A stretch of 64,000 bases of DNA, taken from Arachnomyces sp. PD_36 (taxonomy: Eukaryota > Ascomycota > Eurotiomycetes > Onygenales > Arachnomycetaceae). The position numbers were made by a program, and so were the translations under genes. How positions within the stretch are numbered: the stretch's first letter is position 1; each line of letters opens with the position of its first letter. Shown here piece by piece: positions 13,367 to 23,645 of this stretch. Below the pieces are notes generated by a model. The model worked only from the letters and a program-made list of their open reading frames with translations. It was not told where the DNA came from and did not search any database. The stretch is from contig JANTQE010000015.1 in the NCBI GenBank assembly GCA_032988195.1, positions 124,001-188,000 of the forward strand, in the 5' to 3' direction.

Positions 13367-15652
13367 CTGATGTAATAGATCGTTATCTTTGATTCCGCCG
13401 AGTCGTTTCACGCATCCACGCCTCCTGTTCTTCGGTTCTGGCCGTTGGTGGACACAAAATGGGGAGCTTATTTCGATACCTTTTCCCCCCTTTCAACGTT
13501 ATCCTATCAAAATTCTCTATGTCCATTGTATGATTACTGCATCTAGCTTGCGTATCTCGTTGTACATTACCTTTAGCTCTTATGCAGTGTGGGAGACACA
13601 ACCTTTTTCCCATTGTGCAAAAGCATTTTTGCCCCTAAGCCCATTCGATGGTACGGGACAGAGCGAGTATTACTCAAGCTCGCCTCCTCAGACCATCTGC
13701 AATGGATTCATTCGTTGCTCAGTTATCAGAGCAGACGCGAATGAGGTGCTAGATCTGGTATGTTTCAAGTATTCACAATGGGACTGGATGGCAATATGTC
13801 CTGACGTGGTATCAGCCACACGCAATATAAACCATCCCCATTGGTTTCAAAATAAGTTGTATATCTATACATTTGACATGCTACTCTAGTCACAACGCAA
13901 AATTGATCCCAAAGACTCAACTAAACCAAACACCGATGGTAAGACAGCAGGGTGTGCCTGTAATCCCACTCGATTTCGTCATTGGCATCGAATGACTTGC
14001 CATGGTGGGTTACTCCTCGGGCGTTTTCGCGGTCCCTAACTACGAACTCCCGGGAGATTCTGGTTTCAGTTCCTCAACTATATTTTGGGGGTCCCTGAAA
14101 GCAATAGCGACGTATCTATTAATCGTCATTAGCAAATATAGGACTTATACCGAAGCCGGTTGAGCCGTGGAGTAGAACACCGGAGGTATATAGCTTACTT
14201 TGTGTGACTCCCTCTTGCCACCAATTGTTCTTTGGTATCGGTGAATTTGATGGAGGTATAGGCCAGGTTCTTACCAACTAGAATAGTGACGTTTTGCCTC
14301 AGGTTAGATGTCTAGTGTATGATTATTCCGGGCCAAGACGAGCGAAAGAAGCTACAGTCTATTAATTAGGCAGTCAGGGGGGATGAACATACACTTGTCA
14401 CATGTCACCTCCTGTTAAATATCAGCATGGTCACTCACCCCCACGGTGGTATCGTGGCAGTTGAAACGGGGTATGGAGTAGGTGCTCTTCTAGTCGTCCA
14501 ACATACCGCAAGAATCTTGTCCCCTATCTTCCCTCCGGAGCTCAGATAGGTAACTAGTGTCACAACAAAGCTCAGCTGGCCGCCGAAATTTTACCATTTA
14601 AGGGTGTGAAGCCTCACCACTTAGGTCGGTTGAAACGCCTGTTGCAAACAGACCTCTTGAAGCGACGGCGAGTGATCCACCAAGGTCAACTGCTAGTAAT
14701 CAGCAAATGTTATTGGTTTGCTTTCAACTCTGGCCCGACTCGCCCATGCTTGCAATGGTTCCGCCATGAAGTATTCCAAGCCGATTCTAAGGGGTATGTT
14801 AGTGCTAGAAGACGAATGAATGGACAGCATAATATCGCCTTGTTTGTGAAACAAAAACCGATAAAATTTTCCAAAGGCTACCTGGGGGTGTAGAAGGCAG
14901 AAGCGGTAGGCGAGACGTACCGTATGCTCTTTCTGAATATCTAGTTCAAAATTGACTACACCCGGGCGAGCTGCGGTAACATGGAGCTATTACCATAAAG
15001 CCGTTAGTGACCCCTGGAAGTCCCGAGAGTGTGAAGAGCCATCCGGGCTGGTTCCGAGCCAGAAGCTCCGTGGACGAGCAGTGACGCCTCCGTGGCATAC
15101 ACTTCCATCAAACATACATTATTTAATAACCTAAAGTAAAGAGTAAGTCACCGCAATTCGCAAGATCCCTCGCCGTCGCGAATTGAGTGCTTACCTCGGC
15201 TCCAACCCAGAGGTTGCTCGAAAAGATTCCCAAACCTGCCACTTTAGGTCAACTGCTTCACTCTATCTAGACCTAAAGCCAACCTATTAAGGGCCCCATA
15301 CCGATCTAACAAATCTCAATGCAGTCATTTTGTTTGTTCTCTATCACTTTGGTGCTGAGTATATCCATTGAAAGGAGTTCTCTCGGTCTCTGAAGGACAG
15401 GCGGAACCGATGACGTGTGTCACGTGGTGGGTTGAAAGAGCAGAATGACCATTAATTCAGGAGTTGTTTTCATGATCATTATCGAAGGGAAAATAACATT
15501 GATAGACTAGGAAGAAAGATGAAGCTGAGGGCTTTGAAACGTGTGAAGAGAAAAAACGAATAAAGCAAAGGCGGGCGAAGGCAAGTAATGTCTCAGCTTG
15601 ATGTGTACTCGTATCTTGAAATCAGCGCTTGCAATAATATATTTAACAGCAA
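13367..15652. other. 2.3 kb convergent intergenic region, nothing recognised
   Basis: It lies between the 3' ends of the Aquarius gene and the Trp-rich gene. The ORFs present (largest about 166 codons, straight after the Aquarius stop) lack splice continuation or recognisable domains. Around 15409-15427 there is a TGACGTGTGTCACGTGG stretch that combines CRE-like and E-box cores, but it is far from any start codon. No repeat ends or RNA gene were identified. Confidence 0.5.
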
Positions 15653-16417
15653 CTAGCCGGCCTTCACGCGATTTTCATGACGGGGATTGTATTCAGGATA
15701 GTCTCCTCGCATCCCCAATAGCAGAGTTCCCATCCAGTAGTAGAACCCTTGAACGGCCTTTGAGAATATCTTTCGGCTACGATATTCTACCTTGACTGTC
15801 CATGCAGGGTGGTCTCCGAAGTCCCCGAAGTCGAAGGGGTGCATCCAATACCACCATGTCAGCGTGTTGAGGCCACCATGATATTCCCAGTGCCCATGCT
15901 CCCTGTAGATGATCTGTCGCTGGATATAGCACATCTTTCCCAGCAACCACTGTCTCGCTGAAGGAAGCGGTCGAAGCAGATAAAAGGCTCCGCGTAACCA
16001 GTAAGGAGTTGTCCTCAGATAGGGAAATATCTCGGCATCAAGGACAGCGCTACAGACATTGCGCTCCAGTCCCTCGTCGTTTACTATTAGGGTGACGATA
16101 GTCTCCCCCGGACCCCCCCGCTGGTGCCGGTTGGGTGACCAGCTGGTCCACTGCCCGGGTTTAAATTTATAATCGGATCCGAGCATACTGCCACTGTTCC
16201 TCGGTTCCTTATGGTAGCCGACTAGTAGCTTCCCGGTCTTCGCAATGAGCCGTTGGCAATTTTCCTGGTCAGGACTATGCCAGTGATCATGCGCCAACCA
16301 TGTACTCTTCTCGGGTATCGTGATAGAGATGTTGTTAGGTGTTGAGAAGTCAAAGATCGCAGAAGCCGGGGCGGGGAGTGTAAATGAGGTGAGCGTGGTT
16401 GTGTCCGTTCGCTCCAT
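15653..16417 (-). CDS. Trp/aromatic-rich protein of unknown function, possibly cupin-like
   Basis: An intronless ORF of 254 aa that I do not recognise by name. Seen: no signal peptide and no clear membrane span, and a very high aromatic content (runs such as WWYW, YYW and HWEY). Near residues 42-60 there is an HDHWHSP cluster followed by a beta-rich RLIAKTGKLLVGY segment and FKPGQWTSW. Inference: a histidine cluster followed by short beta strands and a G-rich turn is what a cupin (RmlC-like) barrel looks like, so a metal-binding or small-molecule enzyme is possible, but the second cupin motif is not clear. The coherent composition, with no stop over 765 nt, supports a real gene. It is convergent with the Aquarius gene. 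Confidence 0.72.
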   Translation of the reverse strand: MERTDTTTLTSFTLPAPASAIFDFSTPNNISITIPEKSTWLAHDHWHSPDQENCQRLIAKTGKLLVGYHKEPRNSGSMLGSDYKFKPGQWTSWSPNRHQRGGPGETIVTLIVNDEGLERNVCSAVLDAEIFPYLRTTPYWLRGAFYLLRPLPSARQWLLGKMCYIQRQIIYREHGHWEYHGGLNTLTWWYWMHPFDFGDFGDHPAWTVKVEYRSRKIFSKAVQGFYYWMGTLLLGMRGDYPEYNPRHENRVKAG

Positions 16418-16852
16418 TTCGAACTGGGTGTTTGGGTCTGCGTTGTCTTTGAGAAGATATGAACGTATCGATAGTACTAGTCGTAGAGATCATGTAGAAA
16501 TCCTATCCTTCGACTTAAGTATAGAAGAGAGACAAAGAAATTATATCCCTTTGTTATATTTCGAGGCTGACCTACCTCCTACTAGCAAGGGCGTTCATTG
16601 TCTACCTTTGTGCTGAGGTTATGGGCTCCAAGTGTTGCCTGCCTCATGATAGGGTGGATGATGCAAATGCGGAATGTTCTCTACGAGGCTGAGTGTTGGT
16701 GTGGACGCCACCAACATCAAAGAACCGAGTGTGAAGCAAAAAGTTTGTCCCTATCCTCTGCTGTGGTCTGCATGTTTTGAATAGGGAGTGAATAGAACGC
16801 ACGAACCAGTTGAAAGAACGAGTTGCAAACTTTTTACCGCCCACTGGACGGA

Positions 16853-16908
16853 ACGCAACAACATCAACAACAACAACAACAACAGCAGCATCAACAGCAA
16901 CAGCAGTG
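16853..16908. repeat. (CAA)n/(CAG)n trinucleotide repeat
   Basis: Imperfect CAA units passing into CAG/CAA units. No ORF of interest uses it as a polyglutamine tract, so it is treated as a non-coding microsatellite. Confidence 0.85.
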
Positions 16909-17810
16909 GCTGACACCCACGACATACAATTAGCTTCTACTTGGGGCAGCCCTAGGCGCCGATCACCATCTTTCTTCGTGTTTATGGCTCGCATCAATAG
17001 AATATTCTAACAATAGGGCCCCCTTACTTCTCCTTCATGCAGTCATGAAACCTGTACACAGGCGGCACGGCAGCATGGCCCACGGCGGGGAGCGACCCGG
17101 TGAATGCTTCTTGCTGGAGACGAGAGCGTCTAGTGAGTCTTTTGAGCTCTCACTGCGGATGTTCTATTACTGCTAAAGTTGGTGACCTACCCCCGGGCGA
17201 ACACTGCGTCGCCGTGTGGCAGTGCCGCCTATTAACTATCATCAGGAGACAAATGTCCAGTTTTTGGATGACGCCTTCGAAGTTTTACCCCATGCCCTCG
17301 CCATGAAGCAGCTGTTAAACAGGTACGTACTCGAAGCGATCTACGAGCTTATGGATCTCTTTGCTCTAACATTGATAAGAGATATTTTCGTACTGATGAT
17401 AATTGATAGGCATATCATGGACAATGCGGGTATCCAACGCACACCCACGCCGCAGTATTCCTGTTTGGAGAAATGATAATTTGCGTCAAGATTATGGAAC
17501 GAAGTTGCATGATCATGGGGTGCTTTGGCAAACAGACATTGAGGGGCGGACACCCCCGAATCCGTCAAAGCACCTTCCCATCAGCTCAGCCCGTCCCAGC
17601 CGGTGTGGGTGACTACTCGACGGCGGTGATATGTTGGGGGAGTAAGACTGTGAAATTGGCCTACGTCCAAAGTTATGCGGACAGCTGCTTTAGAATGCGG
17701 CGCCGACGATCAACCCTCCATCTGTTTACATCGCCTCGATACAGTGCTGTTGGAAAAAAGCATCTCTGGATGATGGTATCCAGAAGCATCTTGACTGAGG
17801 ACAAATTTGC

Positions 17811-17820
17811 TATTTAAATA
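17811..17820 (+). promoter_or_regulatory. Possible TATA element of the SGNH esterase gene
   Basis: Palindromic TATTTAAATA about 190 bp upstream of the SGNH start codon. It is the only TATA-like element in the proximal upstream region. Confidence 0.3.
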
Positions 17821-17974
17821 GTCGACAATGCCTTTCTTCCTGTCTCCCAGACTCTCATCTTTTCAACTCCGCGGACCTTCAGATCTATATTGTATGTCGT
17901 TTCATGCCACCCATTTCCCCAAAAGATTGGCAAAGCACCAGCACCAGGTATCAGTTCTCGGTTTAAGGCTTTTG

Positions 17975-17988
17975 CCCCCCCCCCCCCC
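17975..17988. repeat. C14 homopolymer in the SGNH leader/promoter
   Basis: An uninterrupted run of fourteen C ending 23 bp before the ATG at 18012. It is slippage-prone and could also form a G-quadruplex-like structure on the other strand. Confidence 0.9.
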
Positions 17989-18011
17989 AAACCAGATCCA
18001 CAGACGCCACT

Positions 18012-19640
18012 ATGTGGAAGCAAATGGTCCCCTACCCACAGGGGGTGTTAAGCTCTCTTGCGATTGCTCTATTACTTTCGCCATTCACTGGTATGACCCC
18101 CAAAGATCTTTCGTATCTTCTCTGATACGGTACTGCAAAGAAGGCCCGGCTACCTTTTGGCCATTGGTAAATCAATCGCTGACATATTTTAGATGGTTTG
18201 TCTATCCCGCGCCTCTGGGGCAACCTTCTGCAACCTAAGGAGGATGACCCCTTCACACCACATGAACCTCCATTTATTTGGTACGCTATGGGAGACTCAT
18301 ATACGGCAGGCCCGGGAGCTGGTGAATTGTGGGACCCAGGAGCAGACAAAAAGTGTGTACGATCCGCTGGGTCCTACGCTCCTCAACTAGAATCAGACTG
18401 GCTATATAACGGGGAAGAGAAAATGAATTTCATTGCATGTACGGGTGCTAGGACGTACAACGTGATAGAAGATCAGCTGCAGAAGATCGATAGTGATCCA
18501 GCGCCAGACCTTGTTGTAATGACTATTGGAGGTAACGACGTCGGGTTTAGCAAGATTGCAAAAGCGTGCCTTATCGGTCTCTGGGGGTCAGGGGATTGTG
18601 ATGAAAAAATTGCGGAGTAAGTTCAACCGCCGATAACCGCGCCGCTAGGTATACTAATGCGATGGAACAGAGCAATGTCAATTGTGCAGAGTGCCGAGTT
18701 CTATAACAGGTTGTCCAAGGTCTACGACGGCATTTTCGATCAGATGCCAAACGACGGGCACTATCAAGTGCTTCATCTAGGATACTCGAGGTTCTTTAAC
18801 GTCGATGATGAAAGCACTTGGTGTAATGGGCAAACCTTTGGGAAATTCGGGCTTGGAAGCAGACCAAAGTTGACGCTTGAGCTTCGAAAGAAGTTGAACA
18901 ACCTTACAAAATTTCTGAACACGCACCTATTCATCTGGTCGATCAAGTATGCCAGCGACAGGCTGCATGACAAGCGTGACCCGTGGGAAGTCCAACGCTT
19001 ATTTTTTGGTGATTATGACGCGTTTGATGAATATTCGTTTTCCGGCCACAGGTTCTGCGAGGTTGGCGTTGAAGATCCCAAGTTCGGGGACCCAGAAACG
19101 TGGATATTCGGCGTCTGGGGCGACCAGAATGATGCTGAGGTATCGGCGGATTATTTTGCGGAGCTAGACGCTGGGTCCTGCGGATCGGACGCGAGGTACG
19201 AAAGCGACGATGCTTTCGCATGGGACTGCGATATGGCTGTTCACTATGCCGATGACACGACCGACCGCAATGTCACTACCATCCCAGGTTTCGACTTTAC
19301 CCGCCCGTTTCATCCGAAGACACGCGGATTCGAGAAGGTTAAGGACTTTATCGTCTATCAGATGCATAAAAGGCGCCGAAGTTCTCACATTAAATGCATC
19401 CCTTTCCCAGAAAATGAAGAGGCGTTGCAGTTGTTAGCGGGTAAGGATATAACTCTATGCCCTCCGGAGCAGAGCTCTCCACCGCCTACAGAGACGACAA
19501 CGTCGGATACGAGTCCTTCCACTACTACTTCTCATCCTCCCACAGGTACATGTAAAAGCATGTGCCATTGTGATGAAAGTAAATGCTCTGATGATTCTCC
19601 AGGTTGCTGCCCTAATGGGACCTGTGACGACGGCTGTTGA
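18012..19640 (+). CDS. Secreted SGNH/GDSL esterase with Cys-rich C-terminal tail
   Basis: Predicted extracellular ester hydrolase. Model: exons 18012-18090, 18193-18616 and 18671-19640 (1473 nt, 490 aa). Exon 1 encodes a hydrophobic signal peptide (LSSLAIALLLSPF). The SGNH blocks are visible: AMGDSYTAG with nucleophile Ser62, GGND with Asn141, and a C-terminal FHPKTRGF with His382 as the likely catalytic His. After the catalytic domain comes a Ser/Thr/Pro linker (about 435-460) and a short tail from residue 462 with eight cysteines (including CHC, CC and a terminal C). The tail may be a small disulphide-bonded binding module; I do not recognise it as a named CBM. Substrate (acetylxylan, lipid or other) cannot be told from sequence. 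The 102 nt first intron has a GCTGAC branch site. Confidence 0.9.
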
Positions 19641-19882
19641 GCCTCGCATATTTATTTATAGTCTAGAGATATTTGTCAGGCGTTGTGTTGGAAGGAATCT
19701 ATGTACGGGCTAACGTCTGATGGATGTATGGAGGGTCACATGGGTGTTGACTAAGGAATGTGTCTGACAATATTTTGCATCAGATATATGTATTAAGTAG
19801 CTATGTTAAGTTGCTATTTTTCCAGAATTAGTAGCTAAATAGTGCTAGGCGCGGAATACAGCCGATGAAAGATCAACTCAAT

Positions 19883-21018
19883 TTACCATTTCCCCCCATC
19901 CTTTCCGCAAACCTTCTCGAATACTTCCAGTGTATGGTCCCAAATCTTCTTACCAACGCCCTGGGAGCGGTATTCTTTCAAAAGACTATCCTTGCCGACA
20001 ACACTCCCATCCCAGTTAAGACGATACGCGCCGCTCCCTTTCGCACCATCAATACCTGACACTGCATCCCCGCCTGCCTTTGCGCTTGGAGGATAAACGT
20101 TGCTTGTGGCAGCGTACAAATGCCTCTCCCCACTTTCCTTTATGTCGACCGTAAAAGGTGTAGACAGTGCCATAACGGCGCGCATCACGGGCCGCATGAT
20201 CGCCCCGAACCCCTGAGCAATATTCGTCTTCACCACTCCAGGGTAGGCATGAATGAATTTGGTCCCGGGGTGAGCTTTGGCCAGCTCCTCGGCCGCGAAA
20301 GAATTCATCATAGTCGCGTGTCTAAGACAGTTCACGATGTTGTAATTCTTTTTGAGTGACATGTCATCCAAGTACATCTTGCCCTCGTTTCCCGCTCCAA
20401 GAACGGAGAGAACGCTGGAAAGACGGCCAGCGGCCGATGCTTGGTTGAGTTGCGGTAGGAGCTGGTGGACGAAGCGGAGTCGGGAATAGTAGTTGAGATT
20501 GAGCTTCTTGTCCAGACCCTCGGGGGTTTCTTATAGAAGCAAGCATTAGTGATTTCCTATAGATATCGAGGGAAAGCACTCACCGGTTCTGCTTTCCAAG
20601 CTGAGATAACCTGGACTCAAACAGAGTAGGTTCACCTGCCCCTCCTGGGCTTTGATCTCTTCGCAGGCGATGTCGACATTTCGCAGCAAAGAAACATCAC
20701 TTTTGATAAAGGTATTGGTCCCACTTGGGTTAATCTTCTTCAATTCCTCTAGAATTCTCGAGGCCTGTTCCTCGTTTCGTCCGACGATGTAGACACGGGG
20801 TTCAACCGTATTTCTCACGAACTCTTTGGCAGTGGTCTCTCCAATGCCACTGGTTCCGCCAACTTTGCAGAGTTAGCAAGAGGCTCTCAAGTTTATCCCC
20901 TTCTCTCGTCTTATATATCAATGTGCATCTCGATCAACGTACCGAAGACAGCAACCAAACCAGGCCCTAGCTCCTTCAAACCGGCATTATGAGAGCGGAC
21001 GGTACTGAGAGAAACCAT
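19883..21018 (-). CDS. Short-chain dehydrogenase/reductase (SDR)
   Basis: NAD(P)-dependent oxidoreductase fold, predicted cytosolic. Model: exons 20943-21018, 20584-20862 and 19883-20529 (1002 nt, 333 aa). The ATG at 21018 is followed by the nucleotide-binding motif VGGTSGIG (26-33), a VYIVGRN strand, and the substrate-loop AYPGVVKTN. The usual NAG strand is replaced (LLCLSPGY). At the catalytic position the chain reads KKNYNIVN: Tyr181 is present but the Lys of YxxxK is Asn185. Related fungal retinol-dehydrogenase-like SDRs often diverge here, so this could be family-wide rather than a lesion. The substrate is unknown. No biosynthetic neighbours suggest a pathway; it is divergent from the TFIIH subunit gene, 588 bp away. 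Confidence 0.86.
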
Positions 21019-21606
21019 GATGTGTAGCTTCAAGTATAAATGATAATAGACTTAGAGTAAATGATTAGTGAGATAGTAGTGATAGTAATACTTCGTAGAT
21101 AGAAAGATCAGTGCAATTGGAACGAAGCTTGAGGAAAGCAGCTGTATTTATGTTATGGCAAGTAGTAGGCAGGCAGATGCGCTGGCGTCAACGCTTCCTT
21201 GAATATCCGAAGATGCTGAAGGATTCACCAGCTGAGCTTGTTCAGCTTGTTCCTCTTATTAATATGATGATAAAGCAAGTCTTAAAACGTCTGACATGCA
21301 TGAATGAACTATTCTCGTCACTCTTCTTCTGTTGTTTGAACGATCGTGATCTCCCATCGTGGAGGCTGCGGAGTGACGCAAAAGAGGATCACGTGAGATC
21401 GTTTGGAATCATTTCGGCCAAAAGCTCAAAAAGGAAAAAGGAAAAGAGAGAGAGAGACAACGAAGGAGATAGAAGAAGATATTACTCACTTTTCGCTCAT
21501 CGGGCGGTGATCTTCCACTGTTTTCGCAAAACTGTGGATGGGTGCGATGCGACAGATGATAGTGAGCTAACCTGACTGACCAGAGGTAGACTCTGCTGTC
21601 GCCAAA
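21019..21606. promoter_or_regulatory. Divergent promoter region of the SDR and Tfb2 genes
   Basis: 588 bp between start codons. A purine-rich stretch (about 21425-21480, GAGA-rich) is visible. No specific element is assigned. Confidence 0.4.
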
Positions 21607-23162
21607 ATGCCCAGCACTTCCTCGAGGTCGTTCGACTACCTCACAGGCCTCCCGGGGACCGTCTTCTTCAAGCTATACCAGCAGCCTTCCACAGCTCTCG
21701 CGATCTTCCGGCGCATGCTCCCCGACTTGGGTATTATTTGCCCGAGATCTTGACCCCCGTATGTTGAGCACTAACTGACGAAGAGCAGCAAAATCTTTTG
21801 TCATGGCGCTCCTGTATATGAAAGGGCCGCTCCCTGCGACAGACTTGGAGCTATGGGTCAATCCGAAGAGTAAACGGTACGCTGATGTAGAGCTTGGGCG
21901 TACGCGAAACATAGACTAACTGGGCCAGTGAGAGGGACAATGCGCTGTCGATATTGGGAATGCTACACATCCTCTCGAACACCACGACGAAGAACAATGT
22001 GAGAGCCTACATGGTCACCAACCCTTTCGCATCATCACTACGGCAAGCTCTCACCGGTGGGGATAATTATGAATCTTTTGGTGTGCCGTGCTCGACCCCC
22101 GATGACATCCCCGTTACAATAGCCGGCCTCGATGAGTATGCTAGACGTCAATGGGAGGGTGTGCTGGGCTATATGGTTGGGACAAGCGGAATCGGGGTCC
22201 AACGAGAAACTATCAACTTGAGCAAGGGCGTAAAACAACTTCTACAAGCGGGCCATCTAGTTGAAATCAGAGACCGTCGAGTGGATATCACAAAAGATGG
22301 ATTCGCGTTTGTCCTTCAAGATGTGAATACCCAAGTATGGCATATCTTGATACTGTATGTTGAGAACGCGGAGGCAATCGGGATGGACAGCGTTGAAGTA
22401 CTGTCCTTCCTTTTCCTCCTCAGCAGTTTGGAGCTTGGCCAGTCGTATGAAAAGCAACATCTCTCCTCCACCCAGCTCAGAACGCTAGCCGACCTCACCG
22501 ATTTCGGCATCGTCTACCAACATACGCCAATAGGGGAAGCAACTCGCTTCTATCCAACTCGCCTCGCAACCACATTGACCTCTGACTCTAATGCCCTCAA
22601 CACCACGTCATCTGGCGCATTGTCGACGACACCCACCAGCATCACTGGTGACCCTGGATCGGGGTTCATTATCCTTGAAACCAATTACCGACTCTATGCA
22701 TACACGTCTTCTCCACTTCAAATATCTTTAATTGCCCTATTCACCACTCTCAAATACCGATTCCCAAACCTCGTCACCGGAAAACTATCCCGCCAATCCA
22801 TCCGTCGCGCAGTCGAAATGGGAATCACAGCCGACCAGATCATCTCCTATCTCGCAACTCACGCCCATCCCCAAATGCGTAAACACAATGCCGCAAAATC
22901 ATCATCCACCGCCGCCTCATCCGTTCTCCCGCCCACAGTCGTCGACCAGATCCGACTGTGGCAACTCGAGCGTGATAGGGTCAAAGCAACCCCTGGCTTC
23001 CTATTCAAGGACTTCGTCAGCTTGGCCGAATTCGAGGCTCCATGCAGGTATGCGGATGAAATCGGCGTATTGGTCTGGAAGTCTGAGAAGAAGAGGATGT
23101 TCTTCGTTACGAGGCATGAGCAGGTGGCTGCTTTTCTAAGGAGTAAGGCGGGGAAAAGTTGA
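21607..23162 (+). CDS. TFB2: TFIIH core subunit Tfb2 (p52)
   Basis: Core TFIIH subunit that anchors and stimulates the XPB/Ssl2 translocase in transcription initiation and nucleotide excision repair; nuclear. Model: exons 21607-21730, 21789-21876 and 21929-23162 (1446 nt, 481 aa), between human p52 (462) and yeast Tfb2 (513). Recognised by the N-terminal YLTGLPGTVFFKLYQQPSTA, then LPATDLELWV, the central RQWEGVLGYMVG, and the C-terminal FETNYR-type region (here ILETNYRLYAYTSS) with NLVTGKLSRQSIRRA. The C-terminal KATPGFLFKDFVSLAEFE segment is the part that pairs with Tfb5 in the family. The first intron has clustered AG acceptors (GAAGAGCAG), of which the last keeps the frame. Confidence 0.95.
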
Positions 23163-23645
23163 GGGGTGGTGGCCTTGCTTCGCGGAACCAGTGGTGATGT
23201 ATCAAAATGAAAGAAATATTCTACTATTTCTTGCTATTCTCATCTTCTTTTCCTTCTTCCTACCCTACTTGTTTTAGAAAGGTGGCGGGCGCACTGCCGG
23301 GCGAAATTGGGGACTTGCTACACATGATCATTGGGCGTCTGTAACCAATGAGTTTCTTAGAGATAATTTAACATGATATCAGACTATAAGCCTTCATGCT
23401 CCTTATTTCCTATCCCTTTACTTCCAAGCAGCCTAAGCCTGTGCACAAGCTTCCCGGGCAAGCCTACGCCCAGCGACTTGAACCTCAGGGGAAGTCATAG
23501 CGAATTAGTACAGGGGCTAGGTTGTTACTCATTTTCATTATTCATTAACCCATCAGCTTACAGTGTATCTACGACCTATCGGCAACGACATATCTTGATC
23601 CTCACCCCCTTTACAAAAACCGAGCAACGGCCACAATGGTCCAGC
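23163..23645. other. Convergent 3' flanks, nothing recognised
   Basis: 483 bp between the stops of the Tfb2 gene and the hypothetical gene on the other strand. An A/T-rich tail follows the Tfb2 stop. No gene was seen. Confidence 0.5.

Larger units (their letters stand above)
16418..18011. other. 1.6 kb intergenic region with (CAA/CAG)n and poly-C tracts
   Basis: Divergent region between the Trp-rich gene and the SGNH esterase gene. It contains a CAA/CAG-rich repeat (16853-16908), a palindromic TATTTAAATA (17811-17820) and a C14 run (17975-17988). Between 17045 and 17480 there are short ORFs with some protein-like character that do not assemble into a convincing gene. Confidence 0.5.

Noticed and set aside
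13389..13889. A 166-codon ORF directly after the Aquarius stop
   Set aside because: It lies in the expected 3' UTR, has no domain and an irregular composition.
21111..21575. A 154-codon ORF in the SDR/Tfb2 divergent promoter
   Set aside because: Composition is driven by a GA-rich stretch, and the position is within a promoter; no homology-like features.
19883..23162. The SDR as part of a secondary-metabolite cluster
   Set aside because: Neighbours are TFIIH and other housekeeping genes; no synthase, P450, transporter or pathway regulator is present.
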